From positions 4,216,001 to 4,280,000 of the forward strand of contig NZ_CP029192.1 in the NCBI RefSeq assembly GCF_008642315.1: a stretch of DNA of 64,000 nucleotides, given 5' to 3'. This document shows positions 24,222-31,713 of the stretch, piece after piece (positions within the stretch are counted from its first letter, which is position 1; the number at the start of each line of letters is the position of its first letter). Under the pieces are notes generated by a model, which was not told the origin of the DNA, did no database searches, and was given only the letters and a program-made list of their open reading frames with translations. A program made the translations under genes and the position numbers. The DNA is from Streptomyces venezuelae. Lineage in GTDB: Bacteria; Actinomycetota; Actinomycetes; Streptomycetales; Streptomycetaceae.

Positions 24222-24559
24222 ACGCGTCCCGTCACCGTCACCGAGACCCGTGACAGTTCCCCGGTCAGCCGGTCCAGCGTCTCCGTCACCGCGGCGTGCA
24301 GCTCGCGGGTGACGTCGAGGGTCCGGTGGCCGCGGCGCAGGACGACGTGGATGTCCGCATGCCAGCCCGCGCCTCCCCTGTCCCGGCTGACGCGGACCGC
24401 CGAGGAGCGCGGCGACACGGTGGCGCTCCGTCGCAGCGGAGCGGCGGCGCGCAGGAGGTCGGCGAGGCCCGGGCGCAGGAAGGCGACGCCCGGCGTGCCG
24501 AGGACGGCCTCCTGGACGGCCTCGGCCAGTGCGGCGCTGGAAGCGAGTCGTTCCGTCAC
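24218..24559 (-). CDS. Asp23/Gls24-like small protein
   Basis: A 113-residue protein without membrane segments. The Asp23-like pattern is seen in the alternation of strands and a helix: VRVSRDRGGAGWHADIHVVL, LDVTRELHAAVTETLDRLTG, VSVTVTGRV. GTG start in a GTGA overlap with the upstream ZAS-Asp23 gene, so it is the last gene of the sigma operon. Asp23-family proteins form membrane-associated stress assemblies in Firmicutes; the actinobacterial role is unclear. Confidence 0.75.
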   Translation of the reverse strand: MTERLASSAALAEAVQEAVLGTPGVAFLRPGLADLLRAAAPLRRSATVSPRSSAVRVSRDRGGAGWHADIHVVLRRGHRTLDVTRELHAAVTETLDRLTGELSRVSVTVTGRV

Positions 24560-25206
24560 GGGAGCCGTCCTTCCGTGGTGCCGCCGTCGTCGGCGGCTTC
24601 GTCGAGGATGTCGGCGACCGTCACGTCGACGGCCGCGACGCGCATGCCCAGTTCGGTGGCCACCGCCTCCAGGATCGCGCGGCGCACCCGCTCGGCGACC
24701 TCCGGCAGGTTCCAGGTGAGGGCCACCGCCACCTCCGTGCGGATGTGCACGGGCCCGCGCGGCCACCGGCCCGCGGGAGCGCCGCCCTCCTCCTGGGAGA
24801 GCGCCTCGATGCGGCAGCTGCCCGCCCGTACGCCCGGCAGGGAGTCGGCGGCCGCGCGGACCGTCCTGGCCGCGGCGGCCTCCACGATCCACAGGTCCTC
24901 CGCCGCCTCGCCCAGCGGCAGCGTGCGGCCCGGGCGCAGTTCGAGGCGGACCACGTCCATGACGCGGCCGACGAGCGCGGACGCGGCGGACTCGTACTCC
25001 CGCGCGTCGCCCTCGTCGTCCCGCTCGCGGGCGGCGGACACGACGTCCTCCAGGCGCCACAGCGTGTGCAGCGCCTCCGAGCAGTGCGGGCACGCCTCGG
25101 CGTGCGGATCGCGCTCGCCGCGCTCCGCGCGCTCCCAGACGTCCCACAGCTCGCGGCCGCAGGGGAGCAGTTCGTTGGGTCCGTCCACCATGGGTTCGTC
25201 CGTCAT
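24556..25206 (-). CDS. Putative zinc anti-sigma domain fused to an Asp23/Gls24 domain
   Basis: A 216-residue soluble protein. The N-terminal about 60 residues contain His35-x3-Cys39-x2-Cys42 (DPHAEACPHC) in a helical context, which is the ZAS zinc anti-sigma signature. The C-terminal 100 residues look like Asp23 (VHIRTEVAVALTWNLPEVAE, LGMRVAAVDVTVADILDE). There is no transmembrane segment. It lies 17 bp after the ECF sigma gene; ATG 25206 has GAGGAG upstream, whereas the upstream ATG at 25233 overlaps the sigma gene. The likely role is sensing or tethering the adjacent sigma factor. The fusion is unusual. Confidence 0.75.
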   Translation of the reverse strand: MTDEPMVDGPNELLPCGRELWDVWERAERGERDPHAEACPHCSEALHTLWRLEDVVSAARERDDEGDAREYESAASALVGRVMDVVRLELRPGRTLPLGEAAEDLWIVEAAAARTVRAAADSLPGVRAGSCRIEALSQEEGGAPAGRWPRGPVHIRTEVAVALTWNLPEVAERVRRAILEAVATELGMRVAAVDVTVADILDEAADDGGTTEGRLP

Positions 25207-25223
25207 CGGCCCGTGCTCCTCGT

Positions 25224-25766
25224 TCACCGCCATGCGGCCATCGCCTCCGTCAGATGGCGCCGCGCCCGGAAGACGCGGCCCCTGACCGCCTCCGGGCTGA
25301 TGCCCACCGTCTCGGCGATGGTGTCGTAGGGGAGGCCGTTGAGCTCGCGCAGCACCCAGCACACGCGCTGTTCCGGGGACAGTCCCTCCATCGCTCTGCC
25401 GAGGTCCGCCACCGCCGCGTGCGACTCGGCGACCCTGGCCGGGGACGCCTCGTGCTCCGGAGCCTGCGGTTCGGGCACCTCGCCCAGGTCGAGTGCGGGT
25501 CGGCGGGCCCGCAGCACGTTCAGGCACCGGTTGGTGACGATGCGGTGCATCCAGGTGCCGAACTGCGCGTCCCCGCGGAACTCCGGCACCTTGCGCCAGG
25601 CGCTCACGAAGGAGTCCTGCACCGCGTCCTCGGCCTCCGTGCGGCTCCCGAGGAGACGCGTGGCGAGCCGCAGCAGGCCGGGCGCATGACGGCGCACGAG
25701 CTGCTCGAAGGCCTCTTCGTCGCCCTCGGCGGCCCGTACGGCCAGCAACCCGTCGTCGCGCGGCAC
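25224..25766 (-). CDS. ECF-family RNA polymerase sigma factor
   Basis: A 180-residue two-domain sigma. Region 2: AEDAVQDSFVSAWRKVPEFR, FGTWMHRIVTNRCLNVLRAR. A short acidic linker follows (VPEPQAPEHEASPARV). Region 4: LSPEQRVCWVLRELNGLPYD, TIAETVGISPEAVRGRVFRA. The start GTG 25766 is preceded by AGAGGAG; the longer frame adds a poorly conserved basic extension. It heads an operon with the ZAS-Asp23 and Asp23-like genes. A promoter with GTAACG/GTCGTAGG elements precedes it, suggesting autoregulation. Confidence 0.92.
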   Translation of the reverse strand: MPRDDGLLAVRAAEGDEEAFEQLVRRHAPGLLRLATRLLGSRTEAEDAVQDSFVSAWRKVPEFRGDAQFGTWMHRIVTNRCLNVLRARRPALDLGEVPEPQAPEHEASPARVAESHAAVADLGRAMEGLSPEQRVCWVLRELNGLPYDTIAETVGISPEAVRGRVFRARRHLTEAMAAWR

Positions 25767-25794
25767 ACGTGGCTCCTCTCGCTCCAGTCGTACA

Positions 25795-25825
25795 CCTACG
25801 ACACGCGGCGGACCACCCGCGTTAC
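25795..25825 (-). promoter_or_regulatory. ECF-type promoter of sigma/ZAS-Asp23 operon
   Basis: Minus strand: GTAACG, 17-nt spacer, GTCGTAGG, ending about 29 nt before the GTG start. It matches the divergent plus-strand promoter almost base for base. Confidence 0.6.
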
Positions 25826-25879
25826 GCGACGCGGGTGCGTCCACCGGTCCATCGGCGGAAAAGAATCCGCGTGCGGCGC

Positions 25880-25909
25880 GTAACGGATCCGGGGCACACG
25901 GGTCATAGG
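25880..25909 (+). promoter_or_regulatory. ECF-type promoter of Asp23/AmaP operon
   Basis: Plus strand: GTAACG, 16-nt spacer, GTCATAGG, about 40 nt before the ATG at 25953. The shared elements with 25795-25825 suggest that one sigma factor reads both. Confidence 0.6.
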
Positions 25910-25952
25910 GGTGAGCAGTCCCCGACGACCTGACGACGAGGAGATGCCTTTC

Positions 25953-26474
25953 ATGGCGACTCAGGAGAGCACTTCGAAGACGGCCGCCACGGCGTCACGC
26001 GGCGACGAGTACCTCACCGGCGCCGTGCAGACCGTGCCGGGCAGCACGACCGTGACGGGACGCACCGGGGCCACCGAACCGGCCGCGACCCGCGGCAAGA
26101 CGTCCATCGCCGACGTGGTGGTGGTGAAGATCGCCGGAACGGCGGCGCGGGAGATCCCCGGCGTGTACGACATGGGCGGCGGGCTCTCGCGCACGATAGG
26201 CGCCGTCCGCGACCGCGTCCCCGGCGGGCGTCCCAACGTCGGGCGGGGCGTGAAGGTCGAGGTCGGCGAGCGGCAGACCGCGATCGACCTGGACATCGTC
26301 GTCGAGTACGGCGTGCCCATCACCGACGTCGCCCATGACGTACGGGAGAACGTCATCGCCGCCGTGGAGCGCATCACCGGGCTCGAGGTCGTCGAGGTCA
26401 ACGTCGCCGTCAACGACGTACGACTGCCCGACGACGACAGCGCGGACTCCGCCGGCGAGACGCGCGTGGAGTAG
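25953..26474 (+). CDS. Asp23/Gls24 family envelope stress response protein
   Basis: A 173-residue protein with a disordered N-tail of about 55 residues and a full Asp23 domain: GKTSIADVVVVKIAGTAARE, IPGVYDMGGG, VKVEVGERQTAIDLDIVVEY and the C-terminal VVEVNVAVNDVRLPDDD. GAGGAG at 9-nt spacing supports the ATG at 25953; the ATG at 25944 abuts the ribosome site. First gene of a plus-strand operon with a DUF2273-like protein and two AmaP-like proteins, the order known for Firmicute asp23 loci. Confidence 0.92.
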   Translation: MATQESTSKTAATASRGDEYLTGAVQTVPGSTTVTGRTGATEPAATRGKTSIADVVVVKIAGTAAREIPGVYDMGGGLSRTIGAVRDRVPGGRPNVGRGVKVEVGERQTAIDLDIVVEYGVPITDVAHDVRENVIAAVERITGLEVVEVNVAVNDVRLPDDDSADSAGETRVE

Positions 26475-26476
26475 GG

Positions 26477-26662
26477 GTGAGCACAGCTCTGGTGGGACTG
26501 GTCGCCGGGATGGCCCTGGGGTTCGCCGCGTGGTTCGGCGGCTTCGGGGCGTTCCTCCTGGTCGGTGCGCTCGGCGCGGTCGGCTTCGTCGTGGGTCGCC
26601 TCGTGGAGGACGGCACGGACGTACGGGGCTTCCTCGGCGGCCGGGGCCGGGGGCGGCGATGA
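26477..26662 (+). CDS. Small DUF2273-like membrane protein
   Basis: A 61-residue protein made of two adjacent hydrophobic segments (LVGLVAGMALGFAAWFGGFG and AFLLVGALGAVGFVVGRLVE) and an Arg-rich tail. DUF2273 proteins accompany Asp23 and AmaP in Firmicutes and may be membrane partners of Asp23. GTG start 2 nt after the Asp23 stop; ATGA overlap with the next gene. Confidence 0.8.
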   Translation: MSTALVGLVAGMALGFAAWFGGFGAFLLVGALGAVGFVVGRLVEDGTDVRGFLGGRGRGRR

Positions 26663-27594
26663 GCGTCCCCGCGGCGGACCGCGGCGCCACGAAGGTCGCC
26701 GACCGCGCGGTGCGGCGGATCGCCGGACGGGCCGCCACGGAGGCGCTCGCGCCCGGTGAGGTGCGCACGGACCGGAGTGCGGCGTCGGTCCGGGGCCGCA
26801 GGGCGCGGGTCGACGTCGCCGTGACGCTGCCCTATCCCGCGGTGCTCGACGAGTCCGGCGAACGCGTCCGGTCGCACGTCGCCGACCGCACGGCACGGCT
26901 CACCGGCCTCGCCGTGCCGTCGGCGCGGGTGCGGGTGCGCGAGCTGCGCGTGCGGGCGGCGGAGGCCGGGGAGCCGGATGCGGCGTGGGCCGAGGGCGGG
27001 GTGCGGGCGCGGCGGCCGTGGTCCGCGCGCCGCGTGCCCGTGGCGGTGGCCGCGCTCGTCGCCGCCGCGGTCTGCGGCGTCTTCCTGTACGACGTCCTGG
27101 CCGTGCACGCGGCGGGGCGCACGCCCGCGCGGTGGCGGGCCGACCTCATGGAGTGGCTCGCCACGCACGGGCCGCACCGGGGCGTGTGGCCCGGCGCGGC
27201 GGCCGCGTTCGCGGTGCTCTGTCTCGGCGTGTGGCTGATGGTCCTCGCCGTCACGCCGGGCTTCCGCGGCCGGCTCCCGATGCGTCCGCCGCTGCCCGAC
27301 GTCCACGCGGTCGTCGACCGGAGCACGGTGGCGGCGCTGCTGCGGGAAGCCGTGTCCGGCCTGCCCGGCATCACGCGCGCGCGGGTCCGCGTCGGACGCC
27401 GCAGGGTCACCGTGCGCGCCGGGCTCGCCTTCGGCGAACTCGATCCGGCGCGCGAGGCGTTGACGGAGACGGCGGAGCGGGTCCTGGCGTCGTGCGGGGT
27501 GGCGCGGACGCCGCGGCTGCGGATCCGGCTGCGTGCGGAGCCGGGGTGGCGTGCGCCGGAGCGCAGTGCGCCCGCGCGGGAGGGCGAGAAATGA
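26659..27594 (+). CDS. Asp23-domain membrane protein (DUF6286/AmaP-like)
   Basis: A 311-residue protein: N-terminal Asp23-like domain (residues about 10-105, with VRGRRARVDVAVTLPYPAVL and ARVRVRELRVRAAE), two membrane helices (about 125-145 and 180-205) and a C-terminal second AmaP/Asp23-like domain (ITRARVRVGRRRVTVRAGLA, LRIRLRAEPGW). This matches the Streptomyces proteins annotated DUF6286 or AmaP-like, thought to anchor Asp23 at the membrane. Coupled on both sides by ATGA overlaps. Confidence 0.85.
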   Translation: MSVPAADRGATKVADRAVRRIAGRAATEALAPGEVRTDRSAASVRGRRARVDVAVTLPYPAVLDESGERVRSHVADRTARLTGLAVPSARVRVRELRVRAAEAGEPDAAWAEGGVRARRPWSARRVPVAVAALVAAAVCGVFLYDVLAVHAAGRTPARWRADLMEWLATHGPHRGVWPGAAAAFAVLCLGVWLMVLAVTPGFRGRLPMRPPLPDVHAVVDRSTVAALLREAVSGLPGITRARVRVGRRRVTVRAGLAFGELDPAREALTETAERVLASCGVARTPRLRIRLRAEPGWRAPERSAPAREGEK

Positions 27595-28211
27595 CCCGAC
27601 CACAGGGAGGCCGTTTCCGTGCCGGCGTCAACCGCACCGCCCTGCTCTGTCTCGGAGCGGCGCTCCTGGGCGCGGGTGCTGGGCTGGCGTCCGCGACCGG
27701 TGTCGTACGCGACCGGCTGCCGTCGGACGTGCCCCGGCTCGGCTCCGACCGGGTGTGGATCGACGGGGAGCAGCTCGGGCGGTGGCGGGACCAGGGCTGG
27801 TGGACGCCGACGGTGATCGCCGGGCTCTCCGTCGGCGTACTCCTGTTCCTGGGGTGGGCGTGGGTCCAGGTGCGCCGCGGGCGGCTGCGCGAACTGCCGC
27901 TCGGGCAGCCCGACGTCACGCTGTCCGGGGCCGCGCTGGCGGCGGCGATGGCCGAGCGGACGCGCGGCATCGACGGCGTCGCCCACGCACGCGTGCGGCT
28001 GCGCGGAGGTCCGCGGCGGTTGCGCGCCCGCATCACGCTGGCCCTGCGGCCGGACGCCTCGCCGGAGACGGTGCTGCGGTGTCTCGCCCGGCAGACGGTG
28101 GCCGAGGCGAGGGCGGCGGTGTCACCGCGCCCGCTGACCGCCGACGTGCGGCTGACGGTTCAGCGGTTCTCCCGTTCTCCGGTTCTCCCGTTCTCCGGAC
28201 AGTACGAATGA
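27591..28211 (+). CDS. AmaP-like alkaline shock membrane anchor
   Basis: A 206-residue protein with two membrane helices (about 15-40 and 75-95, the second WWTPTVIAGLSVGVLLFLGW) and a C-terminal Asp23-like fold (IDGVAHARVRLRGGPRRLRA, LRPDASPETVLRCLARQTVA). AmaP in staphylococci tethers Asp23 to the membrane. Last clear member of the plus-strand Asp23 operon (ATGA with the previous gene). Confidence 0.83.
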   Translation: MTRPQGGRFRAGVNRTALLCLGAALLGAGAGLASATGVVRDRLPSDVPRLGSDRVWIDGEQLGRWRDQGWWTPTVIAGLSVGVLLFLGWAWVQVRRGRLRELPLGQPDVTLSGAALAAAMAERTRGIDGVAHARVRLRGGPRRLRARITLALRPDASPETVLRCLARQTVAEARAAVSPRPLTADVRLTVQRFSRSPVLPFSGQYE

Positions 28212-28300
28212 CCCACCCGCTGATAGGAGAAGTAGGGCCGACCGGAGTACTCGGCGGGCAACGCCATTTCCTTCAAAGACGTTCATCCGTTCAGCCGGTC

Positions 28301-29242
28301 ATGGAACTCAGGGACCGGCTTGAGCGACATGCCGTGCTCGCAGACATGTATTGCGAAGCCAACGAGCGTGTCGTGGACGCGCAGTTGACCTTGGAGGAGC
28401 TGAGAAGGAGCAGAAACCGCGTGCTGGCGGCCCTCGCCGTCACCATCGGCAGCGACACGGGAGCGGCGCACGTGCTCGGGCTTCCGGAGCGCGACGTCCG
28501 TACGGCACGCAAGTCCGTGAACCGCGAGGAGGCGCTCGATCTGGCGACCAACGCGCTGGAGTTGGCGGCCGAGGCGGCCGAGGCGACGGCTCCGGCGGCG
28601 TACGCGCCACAGCCCGCCCACTCGGAACCGGCTCCGGCGACGCAGGAGGCTCGGGAGACGCGCGAGGCACGAGAGACACGGGAGGCCCCGCAGCCTCAGA
28701 TGCCCTCGGAGCCGCGCGAGACTCGTAGGGCGCCCGAGGTGTCCGAGGTGCCCCAGGTACCCGAACCGCGCGAGACGCGCGAGCCCCGGGTCGTACCGGA
28801 GCAGGTCGCTCCTCCCCCGCACGTGCAGGTCGCGGCCCCCACGGCGGTGTCCCACGCCGTCGCGTGGACCGCACCGATGGACCATCTGCTGGTCCGGGGC
28901 TGGCACGAGGGGGTGAACCCCAGCGTGCTCGCCACCCAGCTGGGCTGCGATCTGTCGGCACTGGCGCTCAGGGTGCAGGAGCTCTCCTACGCGGAGAGCG
29001 CCCCCGCCCAGGCGGCGGCCGCTCCGGCTCAGGCCGATGTCCGGACGGGAGGTGACTCATGGGAGCCCGCGCAGGCTCCCTCGCGACAACCCGGGCGCCA
29101 CCGGCGCCACCGAGCCGACGGGTCTCCTCATGGCCTTTTCCCGCAAGAGACGCTGAGCCACCACCCTGGGCACGCGCCACACGCGCCGCAGGGCCCGCCG
29201 GCGGACTACTACTTCCCCTACGTGAGCGCTAGTGCTCAGTGA
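28301..29242 (+). CDS. Hypothetical protein with charged repeat region and C-terminal HTH-like segment
   Basis: About 313 residues, unrecognised family. The N-terminal 85 residues are helical (MELRDRLERHAVLADMYCEA, LTLEELRRSRNRVLAALAVT, HVLGLPERDVRTARKSVNRE) and look like a DNA- or protein-binding bundle. A disordered middle follows with RETRE-type repeats (EARETREARETREAPQP, PRETREPR). A conserved-looking MDHLLVRGWHEGVNPSVLAT block near residue 195 resembles a HTH unit. Start uncertain: ATG 28208 would overlap amaP, but the 28212-28300 stretch is low in coding bias. The last 14 bp overlap the convergent sigma gene. Confidence 0.65.
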   Translation: MELRDRLERHAVLADMYCEANERVVDAQLTLEELRRSRNRVLAALAVTIGSDTGAAHVLGLPERDVRTARKSVNREEALDLATNALELAAEAAEATAPAAYAPQPAHSEPAPATQEARETREARETREAPQPQMPSEPRETRRAPEVSEVPQVPEPRETREPRVVPEQVAPPPHVQVAAPTAVSHAVAWTAPMDHLLVRGWHEGVNPSVLATQLGCDLSALALRVQELSYAESAPAQAAAAPAQADVRTGGDSWEPAQAPSRQPGRHRRHRADGSPHGLFPQETLSHHPGHAPHAPQGPPADYYFPYVSASAQ

Positions 29243-30158
29243 GCAGCCCGGAGCGCAGCTTGGCGAGGGTGCGCGTCAGCAGCCGTGAGACGTGCATCTG
29301 GGAGATCCCGAGCACCTCACCGATCTGCGCCTGCGTCATCTCCTGGCCGAAGCGCATCTCGATGATGTGCCGTTCACGCTCGTTCAGCTGCTCGATGAGC
29401 GGGGCGAGCGCGTGCAGGTCCTCGAAGAGGTCGAGAGCGGGGTCGTCCTCGCCGAGCACGTCGGCGTAGTCACGGCCCTGCGAGCCGTCGTCCTGGCTGA
29501 CGGGGACGTCGATGGAGCCCGCCGTGTAGCCGTTGGCGGCGACGAGGCCGTCGTTGACCTCTTCCTCGGTGAGGTCGAGGTGGTCCGCGAGTTCCCGGAC
29601 GGTGGGCTCGCGGTCCAGCTCGGCGCCCAGCGCCTCCTTGGCCTTCGCGAGGTCGACGCGGAGTTCCTGGAGCCGGCGCGGGACGTGCACGGCCCAGGTG
29701 GTGTCGCGGAAGAACCGCTTGATCTCACCGGAGATGTACGGCAGCGCGAAGGTGCTGAACGCGACCTCGCGGGAGAGGTCGAAGCGGTCGATGGCCTTGA
29801 TCAGCCCGATCGTGCCGACCTGCACGATGTCGTCGATGTCGGTGCTGCCGCCGCGGAACCGGCCGGCCGCGAAGTGCACCAGCGACAGGTTCATCTCGAT
29901 CAGGGTGTTGCGCGCGTACTGGTATTCGTGCGTGCCCTCTTCGAGGACCTGGAGCCGGTCGAAGAAGATCTTCGACAGGTCCCGCGCGTCCTTGGGCGCG
30001 ACGCTTCCCGCGTCCTCGACCCACGGCAGCTCGCTGCTGGACATCTCTTCCCAAGGAGCGGCGGCCGCGGGCGCTTCCTCTTGTACAGATGCCGCAGTCA
30101 ACTGTGTGGGTGTCCTCACTGGTTCACCTTCGCTCGGGGGCACGGTATGGATATCCAT
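29229..30158 (-). CDS. SigB/SigF-family alternative sigma factor
   Basis: A 309-residue sigma-70 family group 3 protein. Region 2: NTLIEMNLSLVHFAAGRFRG, IDDIVQVGTIGLIKAIDRFD, FSTFALPYISGEIKRFFRDT, TWAVHVPRRLQEL. Region 3: LGAELDREPTVRELADHLDL. Region 4: NERERHIIEMRFGQEMTQAQ, IGEVLGISQMHVSRLLTRTL. Streptomyces has about nine of these stress and differentiation sigmas; the specific letter cannot be assigned. A disordered Ala/Glu-rich N-tail of about 45 residues is present. GGGAAGG precedes the ATG. No RsbW/RsbV pair adjoins it. Confidence 0.93.
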   Translation of the reverse strand: MDIHTVPPSEGEPVRTPTQLTAASVQEEAPAAAAPWEEMSSSELPWVEDAGSVAPKDARDLSKIFFDRLQVLEEGTHEYQYARNTLIEMNLSLVHFAAGRFRGGSTDIDDIVQVGTIGLIKAIDRFDLSREVAFSTFALPYISGEIKRFFRDTTWAVHVPRRLQELRVDLAKAKEALGAELDREPTVRELADHLDLTEEEVNDGLVAANGYTAGSIDVPVSQDDGSQGRDYADVLGEDDPALDLFEDLHALAPLIEQLNERERHIIEMRFGQEMTQAQIGEVLGISQMHVSRLLTRTLAKLRSGLLTEH

Positions 30159-30252
30159 AGTGCCGCCTTCCCAGTACTTCCAGGATTAAGCTCACCATGC
30201 GGATTCTGGGTGCAGGGGGAGTCGCCCCAACGGGGCGGGGCGGGAGGCGCAC

Positions 30253-30804
30253 ATGCCGGAGATGTTCCTGCGGCGGCTGAGCCGTTGGCAGGGGGAGGGG
30301 CAGCGGGAGGCCGTCGCAGACCTCTATGCGGACCTGTACGCCGGCCTTCACGCGGACACGAGCGGCGGTGCCGGCTCCGGCGTCCGGCAGGCCTTCCTGC
30401 GCCGCTTCGAACACGACGTGCAGCAGACGGACTTCGACATGGTGGTGGCCCACGTCGCGGGGAACCTGGTCGGCTGCCTCTACGGCTACCGCGCCGAGCG
30501 GGGCGGCGAGTGGTGGGAGGCGTTCCGCCACGTCCTGTCCCCCGCGGTGGTCGAACAGACCGCTTCGGGACGGGTGTTCCTGCTGAGCGAGGTCATGGTG
30601 GCGCCCCTGGAGCGCGGCTCGGACGTCGCGTACCGGATGCGGGCACTGCTCCTCACGCGGCACACGTCGGACGTCGTCGTCGCCGTCATCAGGCCGGACG
30701 ACGACCAGGGGCGGGAGGTGCTGCAGGCGTGGGACTGGACGAAGCTGGGCGAGTTCGCGCCGCGGCAGGAGGGCTGGCTGCGGCCGCCTTCACCCATGCC
30801 GTAG
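30253..30804 (+). CDS. GNAT-like hypothetical protein
   Basis: A 183-residue soluble protein: FLRRFEHDVQQTDFDMVVAH, VAGNLVGCLYGYRAERGGEW, RVFLLSEVMVAPLERGSDVA and WDWTKLGEF are placed as in GNAT acetyltransferases, although the acetyl-CoA pyrophosphate loop (Q/RxxGxG/A) is degenerate (RGSDVAYRM). GGGAGG precedes the ATG. It shares a short intergene with the divergent SigB-type sigma gene. It may be a catalytically altered GNAT. Confidence 0.65.
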   Translation: MPEMFLRRLSRWQGEGQREAVADLYADLYAGLHADTSGGAGSGVRQAFLRRFEHDVQQTDFDMVVAHVAGNLVGCLYGYRAERGGEWWEAFRHVLSPAVVEQTASGRVFLLSEVMVAPLERGSDVAYRMRALLLTRHTSDVVVAVIRPDDDQGREVLQAWDWTKLGEFAPRQEGWLRPPSPMP

Positions 30805-30811
30805 CCGACGG

Positions 30812-31642
30812 TCAGGCTCCGGGTCGGCTCGCCCGCAGGGAGTACATGAGGGGGATGCGGGGCCGGTCCGCCGGGAAGCGGTAGGCCCCGTCGCGGAGTT
30901 CGAGCGCGCCGAACCGCTCGAAGAGGGTCTCGTCGCGTTCGCGCAGGAACTCGATGCGCAGGCCCGCGGCGGCGAGCGCGGAGACGACGTCGCCGATCGG
31001 GTGCTGCCACTCGACGGTGCGGTTGTGGACGGTGGGGGTCGTCGTGTCCGCGTAGCCACCGGGGGCGTCGTCGATCCAGGCGTCGCGCGCGAAGTAGTCG
31101 TGCTCGACGCGCGAGCCCGTGGCGTCGTCCAGGACGTCGGTGAGCGGGTGGAACTCGGAGAGGTAGAGGAACCCGCCGGGCGCGACCAGGGAGGCGGCGG
31201 TCTCGGCCCAGCGCTGGATGTCGGGGAGCCAGCCGAGGGCGCCCACTCCGGTGTAGACGATGTCGTACGCGGCGTCGGGCACCGCCTGCACCGCGTCGTA
31301 CACGTCGGCGGCGACGAACGTGGCCTGCTCCGGGGTGAGGCCGAGTTCGGCGGCGAGCTCGCGGGCCGCCTCGACGGCGGGTTCGGAGAAGTCGAGCCCG
31401 ACCACGCGGGACGCGCCGTGCCGCGCCCAGGACAGGGTGTCGAGCCCGATGTGGCACTGAAGGTGCAGCAGGGACTTTCCGCGTACGTCGCCGACCTCGG
31501 CGAGCTCGTGGCCGCGCAGCGGGTCCTGGCCGGCCCGGAAGGCGTCGAGGGCGTAGTAGTCGCTGGCGAGGTGGAGCGGAACCCTCTCGTCCCAGCGCCT
31601 CCGGTTGGTCTCGCGCCAGTCTGCGGGTGTCCTGGAGTACAT
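30812..31642 (-). CDS. SAM-dependent class I methyltransferase
   Basis: A 276-residue enzyme with motif I LLHLQCHIGLDTLSWARHGA, VVGLDFSEPAVEAARELA, a DVYDAVQ loop and DIVYTGVGALGWLPDIQRWA. The C-terminal half carries a YFARDAWIDDAPGGY insertion. The family is common in actinobacteria and acts on small molecules; substrate unknown. The start ATG 31642 lacks a good ribosome site; GTG 31660 is an alternative. It diverges from the peptidase gene. Confidence 0.88.
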   Translation of the reverse strand: MYSRTPADWRETNRRRWDERVPLHLASDYYALDAFRAGQDPLRGHELAEVGDVRGKSLLHLQCHIGLDTLSWARHGASRVVGLDFSEPAVEAARELAAELGLTPEQATFVAADVYDAVQAVPDAAYDIVYTGVGALGWLPDIQRWAETAASLVAPGGFLYLSEFHPLTDVLDDATGSRVEHDYFARDAWIDDAPGGYADTTTPTVHNRTVEWQHPIGDVVSALAAAGLRIEFLRERDETLFERFGALELRDGAYRFPADRPRIPLMYSLRASRPGA

Positions 31643-31713
31643 GGTCGAAAAGTTATCCACAGGCTGGGGAATCCCGCCAGCGGTTTGTCGGCGGGGACAG
31701 GCAGTATGGGGGC

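Noticed and set aside
24218-25147. Longer minus-strand frame covering the Asp23-like small gene
   Set aside because: The upstream part is a shadow of the ZAS-Asp23 gene; the GTGA start at 24559 fits better.
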